Positions 18,743 to 28,358 of a DNA stretch of 64,000 bases are shown here, one piece after another (position 1 is the stretch's first letter; the number at the start of each line of letters is the position of its first letter). Under the pieces are notes generated by a model. The model ran no database searches and had not been told where the DNA came from. It saw only the letters and a list, made by a program, of their open reading frames with translations. Position numbers and translations under genes: made by a program. Source of the DNA: JAVBLV01 sp031553195 (lineage in GTDB: Bacteria; Bacteroidota; Bacteroidia; Bacteroidales; P3); contig JAVBLV010000023.1 in NCBI GenBank assembly GCA_031553195.1, positions 1 to 64,000 of the forward strand, given 5' to 3'.

Positions 18743-18906
18743 AGGAGCTGTCTAAATTTTTCAAGGAAAGATTTTGAGAAATAAAAATAGCTATTTTGCC
18801 GACGGAATTTTTCAAGAATAGTAAAGCTATTTAGTAAAAATTCTGACAAAAAAAGAGCGTTTTTAGAATTAAAATACTTCATAGAAAATTTTTTAAACGG
18901 CTTCTT
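18743..18906 (-). repeat. MITE-like long palindrome, copy C
   Basis: It lies inverted relative to copies A, B and E. Left end AGGAGCTGTCTAAATTTTT and right end TTTTTTAAACGGCTTCT remain largely complementary although both differ from the B/E consensus. The centre reads CAAGAATAGTAAAGCTATTT. It begins about 10 bp after the ffh stop and ends 26 bp before folD. Confidence 0.8.
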
Positions 18907-18931
18907 ATATTCAAAAATATATAATTAACAT

Positions 18932-19825
18932 ATGCCCGATAAAACGCCTGTAATCATTGATGGTAAATCCATTGCAACTCAAATAAAATCAGAAATCGCC
19001 GTCCAAATTCATGCGTTAATACAAGAAGGTAAACCGGTTCCTCACTTGGCGGCTGTTTTAGTAGGCGAAGATCCTGCCAGCCAGACGTATATACATAATA
19101 AGGAAAAAGCTTGCCACGAGGTAGGCTTTGTATCGTCTGTTTATCGTTATCCGGAAACGATATCGGAAAAAGAATTATTTTCGATTGTCGATTTTTTGAA
19201 TAACGATCCGGAGATCGATGGTTTCATCGTACAATTGCCTTTGCCTAAGCATATTGATGAGTCCAAAATAATAGAACGCATATTTCCTGAAAAAGATATT
19301 GACGGATTCCACCCAATGAATGTAGGAAGAATGGTGTTGGGATTTCCTTCCTATCACCCTGCAACACCTCATGGTATTATGACGCTTTTGGAACGAAGCA
19401 AGATAGAGATTTCAGGTAAAAACTGCGTGGTATTGGGACGTAGTAATATAGTAGGCACGCCGATGTCTATATTGCTTTCGCGGAATAACGAACATGCCAA
19501 TGCGACGGTTACCCTTTGTCATAGCCGCACGCAGAATTTGAAACAAATTACAGTGGCGGCGGATATTCTAATAGTTGCTATCGGAAAACCAGAGTATGTT
19601 ACGGCCGATATGGTCAAAGAAGGCGCTGTAGTGATAGACGTGGGAATTCATAGAGTGAATGATGATAAAGCGCCAAAAGGATTCCGCATGACCGGCGATG
19701 TAAAATATGACGAAGTAATGCCTAAATGTTCTGCCATTACGCCTGTGCCAGGCGGTGTGGGACCGATGACAATCGCATCATTACTAATGAATACTTTCGA
19801 TGCTTACAAAAAAAGGAAAATATAA
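18932..19825 (+). CDS. folD: Methylenetetrahydrofolate dehydrogenase/cyclohydrolase
   Basis: This 297-residue protein has the FolD signatures. These are the substrate-site segment around SQTYIHNKEKACHEVGF (catalytic Lys), the DGFIVQLPLPKHI motif, the NADP-binding GRSNIVGTPM and the C-terminal PVPGGVGPMT. It interconverts methylene-, methenyl- and formyl-tetrahydrofolate in one-carbon metabolism. It is cytoplasmic, normally a dimer, and normal in length. It is separated from ffh by a palindromic repeat. Confidence 0.97.
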   Translation: MPDKTPVIIDGKSIATQIKSEIAVQIHALIQEGKPVPHLAAVLVGEDPASQTYIHNKEKACHEVGFVSSVYRYPETISEKELFSIVDFLNNDPEIDGFIVQLPLPKHIDESKIIERIFPEKDIDGFHPMNVGRMVLGFPSYHPATPHGIMTLLERSKIEISGKNCVVLGRSNIVGTPMSILLSRNNEHANATVTLCHSRTQNLKQITVAADILIVAIGKPEYVTADMVKEGAVVIDVGIHRVNDDKAPKGFRMTGDVKYDEVMPKCSAITPVPGGVGPMTIASLLMNTFDAYKKRKI

Positions 19826-19887
19826 TTAAAGTTAGACGCTAAGACATTACAAGTGTTCCGGCTCTTTGACTCTTTGAATACAAAACT

Positions 19888-20517
19888 TTGAACAACTCAA
19901 CAACTCAACAACTCGATAACTCGGCACTTCCGGTAATGGAAGAGTTCTATAGTTTGCAGGGAGAAGGCTTCCATACCGGCGAAGCCGCTTATTTTATCCG
20001 CGTGGGAGGTTGCGATGTGGGATGTTATTTTTGCGATGTAAAGGAATCTTGGAACGCATCTATTCATTCTCCTACCCATATTGATGAAATCGTTCGGCGA
20101 GCCCTGCAAAAACCTGCCCGATCTGTTATTGTCACAGGAGGCGAACCTATGTTATATGATTTTTCTTATTTTTGTGAACAATTGCACCAACTCAATTTTA
20201 AAACTTCCTTAGAAACTTCCGGCTCGCAATCCTTAAGCGGTTCATGGGATTGGATTTGCCTGTCTCCCAAACAGAATGCCCCTCCGTTAGAAACTTATTT
20301 TTCCATTGCCAATGAATTAAAAGTCATTATTTGTGACGAAACTGATATTAAGTGGGCAGAAGAAAATGCAAAAAAAGTCTCTCCCTCCTGTCTGATTTAC
20401 TTACAACCCGAATGGAGTAACCGGCGTAAGATGATGCCTGTTATCATTGATTATATTTTGAAAAATCCAAAATGGAAGATCTCGCTTCAATCGCATAAAT
20501 ATATGAATATTCCATAA
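19888..20517 (+). CDS. queE: 7-carboxy-7-deazaguanine synthase (QueE)
   Basis: This is a radical SAM protein of about 209 residues. MEEFYSLQGEGFHTGEAA and GGCDVGCYFCD carry the CxxxCxxC cluster motif, and IVTGGEPMLYD is the SAM-contacting GGE motif. QueE converts 6-carboxytetrahydropterin to 7-carboxy-7-deazaguanine on the way to preQ0 and queuosine. The start is uncertain. A TTG at 19888 would read through a repeat-derived stretch (NNSTTQQLDNSA), while ATG at 19936 would begin MEEFYSLQGEG. Relatives often begin a few residues before the MEEFY segment. No other que gene is in the window. Confidence 0.9.
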   Translation: MNNSTTQQLDNSALPVMEEFYSLQGEGFHTGEAAYFIRVGGCDVGCYFCDVKESWNASIHSPTHIDEIVRRALQKPARSVIVTGGEPMLYDFSYFCEQLHQLNFKTSLETSGSQSLSGSWDWICLSPKQNAPPLETYFSIANELKVIICDETDIKWAEENAKKVSPSCLIYLQPEWSNRRKMMPVIIDYILKNPKWKISLQSHKYMNIP

Positions 20518-20590
20518 ATAGCGTTATATATGGAATATAGTCTTCTGAAAAACTCTCTATTTTCAAATAACAAACGCTAAATTTACTATT

Positions 20591-23500
20591 ATGAATACAA
20601 GAGCTACTATTTTAGGCTTCTTTTTCTGTTTATTCACGATTTGCAATCTGCATTCACAAACAACTTATTTTGTTAAAAACGGGGGCAGTGATTCCAATCC
20701 CGGCACAAATTGGGTAAACGCTAAGGCAACTGTAGCAGCGGCTCTGTCTGTAGCTGTAAGCGGCGATCAAATATTTGTTGCCCAAGGAAATTATATCCTT
20801 ACAGCAGAACTTGTCATGAAAGAGGGGGTAAATGTATATGGCGGTTTTACAGGCGCAGAAACTTCTTTAAGCCAACGCCCCGCCCTTGTAGGAGGTAAAA
20901 CGAATACAGAACAGGCTTCGGTCTTGGATGCGAATGCATCAAGTGGAAACTATCGTCGAGTACTCTATCAACAGAATATATTTGTTACTCCTACTATTTG
21001 GGATGGATTTGTATTGAAAAATGGATACGTTATAGGAAATGGGGGTGGAATTTATTTATTGCCTGGCAGTACATTATCGAATAGCACAATCGAAGGTAAT
21101 ACTTCAAATGGTAATGGTAGCGGAGTATATTGCGGCGGGGCTACTATCTCTAATTGCATGATTACTTCTAATGGCCACTATTCTACCGGAGGAAACGGCG
21201 GCGGAATTTATTGTACTCATGGTAGCGTACTTGCGAACTGCACGATTGTCAGCAATGCAGCTAGAGGCGAAGGCGGAGGCGGAGGAATATATTGCAGTAA
21301 TACCACTATTACAAATTGCCGGATTATTAATAATAAAAGCGCTCATTCACTTTATGGGGGAGGCGGGGCATGTTGCTATAATAGTATTCTTGCAAATTGT
21401 ATCGTAGCCAATAACGAATGTGGAATATATTCTCTAAACACTAGCATTAAAAACTCTGTTATTGCAAATAATTCTGGATTTGGCGTGTATTCTAATCTTG
21501 CTAACGGCCAACATTATTGGGGAGGTACGATTTCGAATTCTATTATTTGGGGAGGAACTGAAATACAAAACTATGAAGGAGATATAACTTATTGTGCCAT
21601 ACGATCAGTTTATTATGGGGGCAGGGATGGAAACATTAGTTTATCAAGTAATAACACAGGCAACGTAGAAGGGCAATATTATCCGGCGTTTACCAACCCT
21701 TCTTCTACTGTTGGCACAGCTGTTACTTCCTCAGACAGCCTTATGGTATTAAATGCAGATTGGAGTCTCCTGGCTACATCCAATTGTATTGACAGGGGAA
21801 ACAATGATAGTATAGGCCTGTTAACTATAGATATTGCGGGGAATGCACGGATAAATAACTGCCGGGTAGATATAGGAGCCTATGAATTCCAGAGCGGGAA
21901 TAGCAATATTTACCAAACGATTGATTTTGATTCAATATTAACAGTTCTTAAATATGGCAATGCTCCGGTTCTGTTGCCCGAGTTTACAACCCAAAATAAT
22001 CGTGTAACATATAGTAGCAGCGACACAACTGTAGCAACGGTAAGTAATTACCTTTTAACGATAAAAAGTTCGGGAACTTTTGAATTGACAGCCAGGACAA
22101 ATCCTACTACCGGTTTTTGTGTCTATGATCAAGCGATTCCAGTGCAAATAGCTCCGGCAACAATCAATGCTTTGGGTCCGGTTATATATGTGTGTACCAG
22201 GGATAAAGGCGTCGGAGACGGTTCTTCATGGGAAAACGCTACTTCAAGCATCCATGGCGCTTTAGATGCAGCGGCATCTCAAACAATAAAACCTCAGATA
22301 TGGGTTTCGCAGGGTGTTTATATCCTTTCATCTGAATTAGAAATAAAACGAGATGTAAATGTATATGGCGGTTTTGCAGGGAATGAAACAACTTTGTCTC
22401 AACGACCTGCGCTCATAGGTGGCAGAACAAATGCCGGAGAAGCGACTGTGTTGGATGCCAATGGAAGTCCGGCTAATCCGAGACGCGTACTTTATCATTC
22501 CGGCTACTTTAGTAATCTTACTATTTGGGATGGTTTTGTAATACAAAATGGTTATAGTACAAATGAAGGAGGCGGAGTACATTTACGATCCGGCGTTGAA
22601 CTCAGAAATTGTGAAATAACAAATAATATGTCTCTCTCTAAAGGAGGCGGAGTCTATTGTGTTTATAGCAGAAGCTTCCTTGTCGATTGTATTATAAAAA
22701 ATAACTCAGCTTCCATTGGAGGCGGTGTCTACTGTGCTGCAATGACGCTTACTAATTGCATTATTAATAACAATGTTAGTAGTAATGAAGGGGGTGGAAT
22801 TTCTACCTATGAAGGAAAGATAATGGGTTGTACGATTATAAATAATAGTAGTGGCGCATCTTCAAATGGAGGGGGCATATATTGCAAGGAGAAAGATACT
22901 ATAATAAACTGTTATATTATGAATAACGTTGGTTATAAGGGGGGAGGCGTATACTGTATTCAAAATAGCATTCTTCAAAATTGTCTCATATCAAATAATA
23001 CAGCAACTTTTTCCGGCGGGGGCTTATATTGCGAAAAGAATACAAAACTCACCAATAATACAGTTGTTAATAATCAGTCTGCTACAGGAGGAGGAATACG
23101 TTGCGACAATAGCAACAATAGTATTACTAATTGTGTATTTTGGAAAAATACCGGTTCTCAATTGGTTCTTAATAACGGAAATAGTGTAACTTATTGTGCG
23201 GTACAAGGCGGTTTTACAGGAACGGGAAATATAAATTTAGATACGGCAAATACCGGTAATGTAACAGGAAAATACTATCCATATTTTAATAATGATCTTT
23301 CTGTTATCGGAAAAGCAACTAATACTTCTGATAGTTTGTTGGTTATAAATACCCCTTGGGACGTTCTGGCTAATTCTGCTTGTATAAATGCGGGCATCCT
23401 AGATACAACGGGTCTTAGATTGCCGTACTACGATCTTGCCGGCAACCCTCGTTTTATTAATGGCAGAATAGATATCGGAGCATATGAATACAGCGTGGGC

Positions 23501-24985
23501 TACCAAAGTATCACGTGGAATCAAGCCCTTTCCGCAATTTGCGGAGATCCTCCTCTTACATTGACAGCTATTGCCAGTAGCGGATTGCCGGTAAGTTACA
23601 CATCTAACGATACCAATGTGGTTAAAACGATAGGCGATCAATTGTATATTATAGGCGGAGGGACGGCTATTGTTATGGCGAGCCAATCAGGGGATGCAAA
23701 CTACATTGCTGCAATGGATGTTGTGAAATCGATTACAGTATCAAAAGGGAATCAAACAATTACATGGAGTCAAATTCTTTCCGCTACTTATGGCGATTCT
23801 TCTATTGCATTGACAGCCGCAGCCAGTAGCGGATTGCCGGTAGGTTATACATCAAGTGATACCAATGTAGTTAAACTGATAGGAGATCAGTTATATATTA
23901 TGGGAGGAGGTACGGCTACCGTTACGGCAAGTCAAGCGGGTAATACATGCTATAATGCTGCAACCGACGTAATAAAATCGATTACAGTATCAAAAGAAAA
24001 TCAAACAATTACATGGGATCAAACTCTTTCCGCTACTTATGGCGATTCACCAAGTATACTGACGGCCACAGCCAATAGCGGTTTGCCAATAAATTATTCA
24101 TCAAGTGATACAAATATAGCTAAGGTTGTTAATGACCAGTTAGTAATTAAGAAAACGGGAACAGTAAATATTACAGCAAAACAATCCGGAACATCTAATT
24201 ATCACCCTGCGTCAGATATTACAAAAACATTGATCATAGATCCTTTAGCCGTTACTGTAAAAGCAGACAATAAGAATAAATTTGTAGGAGAGAATGATCC
24301 TGAATGGACTTATACTATTTTGTCGGGAAGATTAATATCAGGAGATGAATTTTCAGGTAATTTGACGCGTCAAACAGGGGAAGCAGCAGGGACTTATGAT
24401 ATTTTACAAGGAACTTTATCTTTAAGTTTGAATTATAGACTTACTTTTACAAAAGGAATCTTTACTATTAATTCTCCAAATGCACAAAGCCAAACGATTA
24501 CATGGAATCAAACGCTGAGCGGCGATATCGGCGATAAAATTAAGCTTACAGCCACGGCAAGTAGCGGTTTACCGGTAAGTTATACCTCAAGTGATGGAAG
24601 TGTGGCAATAATAAGTAATGATACATTGTTTGTTGTTGGCGTAGGGACATCTATTATTACTGCGAGTCAGCCCGGTAATGCGGATTATCTTGCTGCTGCC
24701 GAAATAGAAAAGACAATAATAGTAACCCTGTCTATTGACGAAGTAGACAATACATATTTATTTAAATTATATCCTAATCCTGCAAAGGAGAAAGTATATC
24801 TTACGGCTTCATTTAATATTAAAAGGGTAGAAGTATATGCTAGTTCAGGAGCAAAAGTATATGATAAAATAGAAAATGATGCGAATTGTACAATTAATAC
24901 GGAAAAGTTTACAACAGGAATATATTTTGTAAGGATTTATTCGAGCAAGAGAATGATTGAACGGAAACTGTCCATAATTAAGTAA
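20591..24985 (+). CDS. Secreted beta-helix/Ig-like repeat protein with T9SS sorting domain
   Basis: This 1464-residue protein has a signal peptide (1-22, ending LHSQ). Two right-handed beta-helix modules follow (about 24-430 and 531-967), both rich in N-N-x-GGGIYC-type rungs and both starting with a VYGGF(T/A)G(A/N)E cap. A linker Ig-like segment lies between them. After about 973 come four copies of an approximately 83-residue Ig-like repeat (ITWxQxLS...SSGLPVxYTSxDxxV). An MBG-like segment (FVGENDPEWTYTI) lies between the third and fourth copies. The C-terminal approximately 80 residues (LYPNPAKEKVYL..., ending ERKLSIIK) are a type-A T9SS sorting domain. It is probably exported across the outer membrane and attached to the surface. 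The role may be adhesion or polysaccharide binding. No catalytic motif is recognised. Confidence 0.88.
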   Translation: MNTRATILGFFFCLFTICNLHSQTTYFVKNGGSDSNPGTNWVNAKATVAAALSVAVSGDQIFVAQGNYILTAELVMKEGVNVYGGFTGAETSLSQRPALVGGKTNTEQASVLDANASSGNYRRVLYQQNIFVTPTIWDGFVLKNGYVIGNGGGIYLLPGSTLSNSTIEGNTSNGNGSGVYCGGATISNCMITSNGHYSTGGNGGGIYCTHGSVLANCTIVSNAARGEGGGGGIYCSNTTITNCRIINNKSAHSLYGGGGACCYNSILANCIVANNECGIYSLNTSIKNSVIANNSGFGVYSNLANGQHYWGGTISNSIIWGGTEIQNYEGDITYCAIRSVYYGGRDGNISLSSNNTGNVEGQYYPAFTNPSSTVGTAVTSSDSLMVLNADWSLLATSNCIDRGNNDSIGLLTIDIAGNARINNCRVDIGAYEFQSGNSNIYQTIDFDSILTVLKYGNAPVLLPEFTTQNNRVTYSSSDTTVATVSNYLLTIKSSGTFELTARTNPTTGFCVYDQAIPVQIAPATINALGPVIYVCTRDKGVGDGSSWENATSSIHGALDAAASQTIKPQIWVSQGVYILSSELEIKRDVNVYGGFAGNETTLSQRPALIGGRTNAGEATVLDANGSPANPRRVLYHSGYFSNLTIWDGFVIQNGYSTNEGGGVHLRSGVELRNCEITNNMSLSKGGGVYCVYSRSFLVDCIIKNNSASIGGGVYCAAMTLTNCIINNNVSSNEGGGISTYEGKIMGCTIINNSSGASSNGGGIYCKEKDTIINCYIMNNVGYKGGGVYCIQNSILQNCLISNNTATFSGGGLYCEKNTKLTNNTVVNNQSATGGGIRCDNSNNSITNCVFWKNTGSQLVLNNGNSVTYCAVQGGFTGTGNINLDTANTGNVTGKYYPYFNNDLSVIGKATNTSDSLLVINTPWDVLANSACINAGILDTTGLRLPYYDLAGNPRFINGRIDIGAYEYSVGYQSITWNQALSAICGDPPLTLTAIASSGLPVSYTSNDTNVVKTIGDQLYIIGGGTAIVMASQSGDANYIAAMDVVKSITVSKGNQTITWSQILSATYGDSSIALTAAASSGLPVGYTSSDTNVVKLIGDQLYIMGGGTATVTASQAGNTCYNAATDVIKSITVSKENQTITWDQTLSATYGDSPSILTATANSGLPINYSSSDTNIAKVVNDQLVIKKTGTVNITAKQSGTSNYHPASDITKTLIIDPLAVTVKADNKNKFVGENDPEWTYTILSGRLISGDEFSGNLTRQTGEAAGTYDILQGTLSLSLNYRLTFTKGIFTINSPNAQSQTITWNQTLSGDIGDKIKLTATASSGLPVSYTSSDGSVAIISNDTLFVVGVGTSIITASQPGNADYLAAAEIEKTIIVTLSIDEVDNTYLFKLYPNPAKEKVYLTASFNIKRVEVYASSGAKVYDKIENDANCTINTEKFTTGIYFVRIYSSKRMIERKLSIIK
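23511..24250 (+). repeat. Tandem approximately 249-bp coding repeats
   Basis: Three consecutive units begin near 23511, 23759 and 24008 at AT(C/T)AC(G/A)TGG(A/G), with a period of about 249 bp (83 codons). Units 1 and 2 are very similar at the DNA level, for example the shared AGCGGATTGCCGGTA, which suggests recent duplication. A fourth, more diverged unit begins near 24496. Confidence 0.8.
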
Positions 24986-25194
24986 TTGCCAATAAATAAC
25001 GGACAAAGCCAATTAATTGTTGGATTATCATTTTATTTCGACAATTTTCAATATAAACAAAATACGTTTGTTGATTTTTTTTTGACTTGGTATGAATTGA
25101 AAATTAGGCCATAAAGTAGCGATGATGTTTATTTTTACTTTTCATTTTTGCTTAAAGGCGTTTTGGTTTCAATCTAAAAATTTAAAGTAAACAC

Positions 25195-27138
25195 ATGAGA
25201 AAAAAAGTTTGTCTCTTATTTGTTATCTGTTTTTTTTATTCAGGAATAATCTTTTCACAACAAAAACAAAAGGAATACACGAGCAAAAATAAAAAAGCCG
25301 TCGAAGCTTTTGAAAAAGGCCTTACTTACCTAAACAAAAATGATTTGAATGCCGGATTCAAGTCGCTGAATGAAGCCATTAAATATGATAGCATGTTTGT
25401 AGAGCCTTATCTGGTGCTGGCTGATGTTTATGCCGAAAGCAAGGACAATTCCAATGCCATAAAATATTACCGGAAAGTAACGCAAATGAATCCCGGATTT
25501 TTTCCTATGGCTTGGTTTTTTCTCGGAGAATTGCAAATGGAAACTAAGGACTATTCAAAAGCAAAGACCAGTTTCAAAGAAATTCAGAAATACAAAGTAA
25601 AAAAAGAAACGCTGGCGCAAGCTGAAAAATATGTGAAACAAATCGATTTTATCGAACACTGTTTGAACAATCCGGTTCCATTTGCTCCTCAAAATTTAGG
25701 CAATGCAATTAATACGGAAAACGATGAATATTTGCCTGTACTGACGGCCGACGAACAAACCCTGATCTTTACGAGGCGTTTTCCGCGTAATGAACAAACT
25801 ACTTCTAATACGCCCGAAGAAGAAGATTTTTACGTCTCGCAAAAAGCAAACGGGCAATGGACAAAAGCGATGCCAATGCCTCCGCCGATTAATACGCATG
25901 GAAATGAAGGCGCCCAATGCATTTCCCCTGACGGCAGATTTTTGTACTTCACAGCCTGTAACCGGAAAGGGGGATATGGAAGTTGCGATTTGTATGTAAG
26001 TGAATTAAAAAGCGGCGCTTGGTCTGAACCTAAAAATTTGGGACCAAACGTAAATACCAATTATTGGGAATCGCAACCAAGTATTTCTCCCGACGGAAAA
26101 ACATTGTATTTTACAGGCAACAGACCCGGCGGAAAAGGGAAAAAAGATATCTGGAAAACGACGCTCAACGAAAAAGGAACTTGGGGAATTCCGGTTAATT
26201 TAGGCGACTCTATCAACACTGAAGAAGACGAAGTGTCTCCTTTTATTCACCCCGACAACCAGACGCTCTATTTCGCCTCTAATGGCCATATTGGAATGGG
26301 GGGAATGGATATTTTTTATACTCGCCGTAAAAATGATTCTGCTTGGGCGACGCCTGTTAATGTAGGTTGTCCGATTAATACCGAAGGCGATGAAATGAAT
26401 TTTTTTGTAAGCGCTTCGGGAAAAAAGGCGTTGTTCTCTTCAGACAAGTTGAGCGGTTTTGGAAAACAAGATATTTTTGAATTTGACTTATATGAAGAAG
26501 CGCGTCCGGTTGAAGTCACTTATTTGAAAGGGAAAATTTTTGACGAGCTAACCAAACAAAATTTACAAGCTGATTTTGAGATCATTAATTTGAAAACGGG
26601 CGAAGTGGCCACACGCTCAAAGTCCGACGCTAAAACAGGTAATTTCCTGGTCAGTTTACCCACCGACCAAGATTATGCGCTTAATGTGTCTGCTGAGAAA
26701 TACTTGTTTTATTCCGAAAATTTCTCTGTTTCGAAAGATAAAGAAAAGACTCCCTATGTAAAAGATATTGCCCTTAAGCCTATTTTGGTTGGAGAAAGCA
26801 TGGTCTTGAAGAATACTTTTTTCGAAACCAATAAGTGGGAATTGAAACCGGAATCGAAAATAGAGTTAGATAAACTAGTTGCTTTTATGACAAAAAATAA
26901 AAGTATCCGGGTACAAATTATTGGACATACAGATAACGTAGGCAATCCGAAATCAAATCAAACGCTCTCTGAAAATAGGGCCGGAGCCGTTTATGACTAT
27001 CTTATTGAAAAAGGAATTATGTCGAATCGGCTTTCATTTAAAGGCATGGGAGAAACCTCTCCTGTCGATACCAATCATACCGAAGAGGGACGCGCCAATA
27101 ACCGCCGTACGGAATGTAAGATAACAGGAATTAATTAA
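25195..27138 (+). CDS. TPR/PD40/OmpA-family outer-membrane protein (PorE-like)
   Basis: This 647-residue protein has a signal peptide (1-22), TPR repeats (about 35-150) and a PD40/WD40-like beta-propeller (about 170-430). Propeller motifs such as SPDGRFLYF, SPDGKTLYFTGNRPGG and HPDNQTLYFASNG are repeated. A carboxypeptidase-regulatory-like domain (about 435-530) and a C-terminal OmpA domain (about 545-647, IGHTDNVGNPKSN) follow. This order is that of PorE, the Porphyromonas T9SS component that binds peptidoglycan. PorE is a lipoprotein, however, and this protein shows no lipobox. Bacteroidetes have several paralogues, so the T9SS role is inference, helped by the T9SS cargo gene just upstream. 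Confidence 0.82.
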   Translation: MRKKVCLLFVICFFYSGIIFSQQKQKEYTSKNKKAVEAFEKGLTYLNKNDLNAGFKSLNEAIKYDSMFVEPYLVLADVYAESKDNSNAIKYYRKVTQMNPGFFPMAWFFLGELQMETKDYSKAKTSFKEIQKYKVKKETLAQAEKYVKQIDFIEHCLNNPVPFAPQNLGNAINTENDEYLPVLTADEQTLIFTRRFPRNEQTTSNTPEEEDFYVSQKANGQWTKAMPMPPPINTHGNEGAQCISPDGRFLYFTACNRKGGYGSCDLYVSELKSGAWSEPKNLGPNVNTNYWESQPSISPDGKTLYFTGNRPGGKGKKDIWKTTLNEKGTWGIPVNLGDSINTEEDEVSPFIHPDNQTLYFASNGHIGMGGMDIFYTRRKNDSAWATPVNVGCPINTEGDEMNFFVSASGKKALFSSDKLSGFGKQDIFEFDLYEEARPVEVTYLKGKIFDELTKQNLQADFEIINLKTGEVATRSKSDAKTGNFLVSLPTDQDYALNVSAEKYLFYSENFSVSKDKEKTPYVKDIALKPILVGESMVLKNTFFETNKWELKPESKIELDKLVAFMTKNKSIRVQIIGHTDNVGNPKSNQTLSENRAGAVYDYLIEKGIMSNRLSFKGMGETSPVDTNHTEEGRANNRRTECKITGIN

Positions 27139-27169
27139 TACAGATAATAACAAACGGAGATTATAAACG

Positions 27170-27191
27170 TTATAACGTTCGAACGTTATAA
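27170..27191. promoter_or_regulatory. 22-bp perfect palindrome upstream of phoH
   Basis: TTATAACGTTC joined to GAACGTTATAA is a perfect inverted repeat with no loop, ending 13 bp before the phoH start codon. Another copy of the half-site-like TTATAAACG lies at 27161-27169 and one partly overlaps the right arm. It could be a dimeric repressor operator. It has no T-run and is not a typical terminator. Confidence 0.6.
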
Positions 27192-27204
27192 ACGCAAATA
27201 GAAA

Positions 27205-28182
27205 ATGAAAATAAAAAATACAGATATACAAAACCCTGTGGGAGAAAAAATTATTTCATTAGAGGATATTTCATATACTGACTTTTGGGGAGTGAATGAG
27301 AAGACGTTAGATTTTATTCGCATTCTTTTCCCCAAATTGAAAATAGTTGTCAGGGGAGAAATGGTAAAAGTGTTTGGAGAGAGCGGCGAAATAGAAAACT
27401 TCGAAGAAAAACTACATGCGATGCTTCTTTTTTTCGAGAAATTCGGGAGAATATCCGAAAAAGATATTATGCAAATCATGGAAAATGGTAATTCTATTCC
27501 GGAAATGGAGACAGGAAAAGATGTATTGGTGCACGGCCGGAATGGAATGCAAATAAAAGCGTTGACAACCAATCAACAAAAGATGGTAGCCTCCTGTTCC
27601 GAAAATGATTTGGTATTTGCTATTGGCCCTGCCGGTTCGGGAAAAACTTATACAGCCGTGGCATTGGCAGTGAGGGCTTTGAAAAATAAAGAAGTGCGAA
27701 GAATTATCTTAACCCGTCCTGCTGTGGAAGCCGGCGAGAATCTGGGTTTTTTGCCAGGCGATTTACGCGATAAACTGGATCCGTATTTACAACCGCTTTA
27801 TGATGCATTGCGCGATATGATTCCTACTCAAAAATTACTTTCGTATTGGGAAGACAATACCATAGAAATAGCGCCTTTGGCATTTATGCGGGGACGAACG
27901 TTAGACAATGCTTTTGTTATTTTAGATGAAGCCCAAAATGCTACCGAGTCTCAAATGAAAATGTTTTTAACTCGTATGGGAAGATCAGCAAAATTCATTG
28001 TAACAGGAGATATTACTCAAATCGATTTGCCTAAAAACCAATCTTCAGGATTAATTCATGCATCCAAATTATTAAAAGGGATAAAAGGGATTGATTTTAT
28101 TTATCTTACGCAAGCGGATATTGTCCGTCATGAGTTAGTAAGTAAAATTGTAAAAGCATATGAAACGGGAAATAATAATTAG
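27205..28182 (+). CDS. phoH: PhoH-like ATPase
   Basis: This 325-residue protein has an N-terminal KH-like segment (about 25-105) and a PhoH P-loop domain. Walker A is GPAGSGKTYTAVALA, followed by RPAVEAGENLGFLPGD, Walker B-like VILDEAQNAT and sensor-like VTGDITQIDLP. The family of cytoplasmic ATPases is linked to RNA metabolism and often sits beside ybeY, which is not nearby here. Expression may be controlled through the palindrome just upstream. A MITE-like palindrome begins 17 bp after the stop codon. Confidence 0.93.
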   Translation: MKIKNTDIQNPVGEKIISLEDISYTDFWGVNEKTLDFIRILFPKLKIVVRGEMVKVFGESGEIENFEEKLHAMLLFFEKFGRISEKDIMQIMENGNSIPEMETGKDVLVHGRNGMQIKALTTNQQKMVASCSENDLVFAIGPAGSGKTYTAVALAVRALKNKEVRRIILTRPAVEAGENLGFLPGDLRDKLDPYLQPLYDALRDMIPTQKLLSYWEDNTIEIAPLAFMRGRTLDNAFVILDEAQNATESQMKMFLTRMGRSAKFIVTGDITQIDLPKNQSSGLIHASKLLKGIKGIDFIYLTQADIVRHELVSKIVKAYETGNNN

Positions 28183-28199
28183 ATTACTTGAAGTAATTT

Positions 28200-28358
28200 G
28201 AAAGCGTGTCTAAATTTTTATGGAAAAGATTTTGAGAGATAAAACAGCAAGTTTGCAAACAGGATTTCTCAAGAATAGTACGCTATTTGGTAAAAATTCC
28301 GGCAAAAAAGAGTGTTTCTAGATTTAAAATACTTCATAGAAAATATTTAGATACGTTT
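28200..28358 (-). repeat. MITE-like long palindrome, copy D
   Basis: It is inverted relative to A, B and E. Ends AAAGCGTGTCTAAATTTTT and AAATATTTAGATACGTTT remain largely complementary while differing from other copies. The centre reads CAAGAATAGTACGCTATTTGG. It begins 17 bp past the phoH stop. Confidence 0.8.
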
